A DNA stretch of 64,000 nt, taken from positions 74,968,287 to 75,032,286 of the forward strand of contig NC_044282.2 of assembly GCF_004027225.2 (NCBI RefSeq). Direction: 5' to 3'. The stretch comes from Strigops habroptila (Eukaryota > Chordata > Aves > Psittaciformes > Psittacidae). The notes below the pieces were generated by a model, which saw nothing but the letters and a program-made list of their open reading frames with translations, was not told the origin of the DNA and searched no databases. A program made the position numbers and the translations under genes. Below are positions 61,701-64,000 of the stretch, one piece after another (within the stretch, counting starts at the first letter, position 1; each line of letters starts with the position of its first letter).

Positions 61701-63691
61701 GCAAAAGGAGGTCTGAGTAAATCACAACTCTTGCTGCTTCTGCCCAAACTGAGTAGGTGCAGTCTGGTACTTGTGATTAAAGCTGGGAATCCCTGGGTGC
61801 TCCTGTGAAGGGACTGGCTCTGTGTCAGTAAGCAGTCTCCTAGGTCATCCTGGAGGCTTCCCAAGGGTATAAGGTCCTTCAGGCTGCTTCTAATCACGTG
61901 CAGAGGTGGATCTCCACCGCTGCTCTCAGCAGTAATCACTGGTGGATGGGAAGCATGTGTGGGCACATCATCTTTGCTTCTGTGACGTGTGGACATGCAG
62001 ATCCTGTGGCCTTTGTCACCCCCTTCCTGTTCAACACTATCCTTTGTCTTTTCTTCCGGCTGTTCAATGCATCTCCCAGCAGCGAGTGAGCTGTGAACCC
62101 CTCCAGAGTGCTGTGCAGAGAGCCCGGGGCTGCCTGTTAAACAGCATGTCTCATCACCCCTGCTGCCTGTGCTGTACTTTGTGTCTCGTATCACTCCAAG
62201 CGTGTTCCTCTGAGTCTCTTCTTGCCTCTGTGCCATAAAAGTAAAGTTATTTAAATAGAGAAGGAGGGGAAGGGTGCCCGGAGCTGCCTGAATCCCCCTC
62301 CTCTCTCCAGAATGAGATCCGAAAGCTCGCTTACATGAAGCGCCGCAAGATGATAGAGGCCTTCAACCTGCTGAAGGAAGAGGAGGGAGCACAGTTTGTG
62401 GTCAGAGAAGCCCGTTGGAAGCAGCTTGTCAAGCTGGTGGCTCCTGATACCAGCAACTCCCACCGGGAGCTGCTGCTGCACATCTCGGATGATGAGCAGA
62501 AGGGTTTCATAGGTGAGCAGTGGGGCAATGCTGTGCACAAAGGGTTGGGGAGGAGGCCGGGGGCAGGAGACTGATGCTTCAGGGGGTTTGGCACTGGGAC
62601 TTGTGGTCTGTAATGGACCCAGAGGGACTCCAGGCCCCTCTTCCTGCTTCCCTCCACGTTGTTTAAGTCCTGAAAGGTTGTTCTTTGTGCCTGTGCTGCA
62701 GCCCATGTCATGTCCACTGTGAGTGGCTCTTTGTGGCCATTTGACATCAGGCCAAGCTTACCTTGGGGAGTGAATGGGAGCTCCTGTTCTCAGCACAGGG
62801 CTTCCATCCCTGGCAGTGTTCAAGGCCAGGTTGGACACAGGGGCTTGGAGCAACTTCCTCTAGTGGAAGGTGTCCCTGCCCGTGGCAGGAGGTTGGAACT
62901 GGATGAGCTTTAGGGTCCTTTCCAACCCAAACCAGGCTGGGATTCTGTGCAAGCCTCCCTTGCCATCAGATTTCTCCAAGCAATGTGGCTTCCCACACAG
63001 CCCTCTAGAGCCTCCTGCCCTGTTCCTGGTGGAGACAGGAAATCAGGAGAGATGGGTCAGTCTCCTCATGCTAGATCATGTCCATCCTCATTTTTAAAGC
63101 TTTGTGTTGGTTGTTGGCCTGTGGCTTGAGCCAGTCCCTCAGGAATAGGGCAGAGGAGCTGCTTAAACACTGAGTTCATCCTCTTCCGTGGTGGGTACTA
63201 CTTTGGGCATGTGCGTTTTCAGCTGCCATGACCAGATATTGAATCCAGGCTGCTGCAGCTCGTGTGTGTATAGGTTTGCATTTGCCAGCCACACTGGTGT
63301 GAAGTGCTCTCCCCTTTTCCAGACAAGAAATCCTTCGTACAACTGGCAGATCTGCTCAACATCCAGGTGATCACCCTGAAAATCCGCAGCCACCCTCTGG
63401 GGCAGTGGGTGCCCCGCATGTACCAGTCAGCGGTGAGCCGGTTCCTGCGCAGCATGGTCAGGCACAGGTGAGCCTCCACCAGCAGCAAACCCCTCACAGG
63501 CTGCAGAGCAGGGCTGCTGCAAGCAATGTCAGCTGGGAAGTGCAAACTGCATTTAGGCAAACATCGGAGGTTCTGGTTTTAAGTGTTCTGTGGAGCAGCT
63601 CTGCTCCTAACCTACCTTCAGTGGTGTGGAGAAACTGGACTTGGCTATTGGAGTCTTCCAGTCCCACTTGTTCACACCTGAGGTGCTGAGT
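55647..63691 (+). CDS. TPCN3: TPCN3, two pore channel 3 (5' part, continues past the right edge)
   Basis: Eleven exons in phase: 55647-55667, 55993-56075, 58090-58204, 58818-58946, 59176-59292, 60231-60349, 60523-60624, 61170-61296, 62311-62512, 63323-63467 and 63622-63691, about 410 codons. Two-pore channels have two six-helix domains and work as dimers; TPC3 is a voltage-gated sodium channel of plasma or endosomal membranes. Domain I is complete: S1 near 47-62, S2 74-90, S3 107-127, an Arg-rich S4 (VRSIRWSRIVRPIF, 133-146), S5 172-193, pore filter TTANSPD at 221-227 and S6 238-262. The basic linker starting KRRKMIEAF follows. Domain II is outside the window. The filter marks a TPC; the choice of TPC3 over TPC1 or TPC2 rests on remembered divergence in S1-S4. 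Exon 11 is supported only by splice sites and phase. Confidence 0.9.
55766..55922 (+). repeat. Three-copy tandem repeat with internal palindromes
   Basis: Units of about 53 bases at 55766-55818, 55819-55871 and 55872-55922, each starting TACCGCTTCTYGCCTC, lie in TPCN3 intron 1. Unit 1 contains GCTTCTCGCC (55770-55779) and its exact reverse complement GGCGAGAAGC (55797-55806). Confidence 0.85.
56296..56606 (-). mobile_element. CR1 LINE 3' end (type B)
   Basis: ATCACAGAATCAACCAGGTT to CCTCCTGGCTCCATCCTCC; in TPCN3 intron 2. Confidence 0.9.
56607..58089. other. Remainder of TPCN3 intron 2
   Basis: No repeat recognised. It contains a 173-codon plus-strand frame with an ATG (57271-57792) that is rich in hydrophobic residues and cysteine and has no recognised family; see findings. 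Confidence 0.4.
59293..60230. other. TPCN3 intron 5
   Basis: Unique-looking sequence, no exon or repeat recognised on either strand. Confidence 0.4.
61297..62310. other. TPCN3 intron 8
   Basis: Unique-looking sequence; a 209-codon minus-strand open frame (61607-62236) lacks any recognisable domain and is treated as chance. Confidence 0.4.
62798..62948 (+). mobile_element. CR1 LINE 3' end (type A, short)
   Basis: From GGCTTCCATCCCTGGCAGTG to CCAGGCTGGGATTCTGTG; in TPCN3 intron 9. Confidence 0.88.
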
Positions 63692-63877
63692 GTAAGTAGT
63701 TCTTACCAAAAGCAAGAAGTGCTTCATGGCCTGCCTTGAAGGACCAAACTAAATGCTTCACTCAAAGCTGGTCTTACCTCAGTAGTCTCTGCTGCAGAGC
63801 TGTGTTATGATGCTTCATCAGCTCTTACCAAGCTGGTACTATGAGCTACTGGTGCTTGGTTTCACATCTGAGTCTTC

Positions 63878-63935
63878 CCAGAATTGCAGACTCACTGAGG
63901 CTGGAAGGAACACCTAGAGCTGGTCTGGTCAAAGC
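63878..63935 (-). mobile_element. Possible old CR1 3' end
   Basis: CCAGAATTGCAGACTCACTG, then AGGCTGGAAGGAACACCTAG resembles the reversed tail of an old CR1. Short and diverged. Confidence 0.35.
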
Positions 63936-64000
63936 AAGGTCAGTTAGAGTTTATTTTAGCAAAACTCGGGGTGCTCAGGGCTACATCTAGTTGGGTTTTG

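Noticed and set aside
61607-62236. 209-codon minus-strand frame in TPCN3 intron 8
   Set aside because: No domain, no splice context, antisense to a well-supported gene.

Overview
The window is avian nuclear DNA. Two observations support this. About thirty truncated CR1 LINE copies are scattered through it, many ending in the ATTCTATG-like 3' tail typical of bird CR1. The spliced genes also encode close orthologues of vertebrate proteins, including a TPC3 channel gene that birds keep and primates and rodents have lost. The CR1 load is high for a bird and many copies look nearly identical, which hints at a lineage with recent CR1 activity. I do not assign a species. All exon models below were built by reading splice sites and checking reading-frame phase; protein comparisons are from memory, not from database searches.

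Layout, left to right. 1-800: CpG-rich 5' end of ERLEC1 (minus strand; only coding exon 1 is in the window). 800-6050: intergenic, with one CR1. 6054-18148: CHAC2 (minus, 3 coding exons, complete, 184 aa). 18149-18471: CpG-rich divergent promoter. 18472-31275: ASB3 (plus, 9 coding exons, complete, 543 aa). 31276-31642: short convergent gap with a tandem repeat. 31643-34443: MALL (minus, 4 exons, complete, 153 aa). 34444-36503: intergenic with CR1s. 36504-53588: NPHP1 (minus, 20 exons, complete, about 680 aa). 55364-55540: MTLN (mitoregulin, minus, single-exon 58-aa microprotein). 55647 to beyond the right edge: TPCN3 (plus, first 11 exons, about 410 codons in the window).

The genes are unrelated housekeeping or cell-biology genes, not an operon or a defence cluster. 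ERLEC1 acts in ER quality control, CHAC2 in glutathione breakdown, ASB3 as a Cullin-5 ubiquitin ligase adaptor, MALL in membrane-raft traffic, NPHP1 at the ciliary transition zone, MTLN in mitochondrial inner-membrane lipid metabolism and TPCN3 as a two-pore cation channel. Two pairs share compact CpG-rich divergent promoters (CHAC2/ASB3 and MTLN/TPCN3). The order ERLEC1-CHAC2-ASB3 corresponds to human 2p16 and MALL-NPHP1-MTLN to human 2q13, so the window contains the junction of two blocks that are separate in human.

I found no undescribed multi-gene system. The more unusual signals are: two CR1 copies sharing the same 3' flank (possible CR1 3' transduction); a tandem repeat with nested palindromes in TPCN3 intron 1; an inverted CR1 pair in an ASB3 intron; a CR1 and a microsatellite abutting NPHP1 splice donors; a possible alternative last exon of CHAC2; and a long open frame running from an antisense CR1 into the NPHP1 start.
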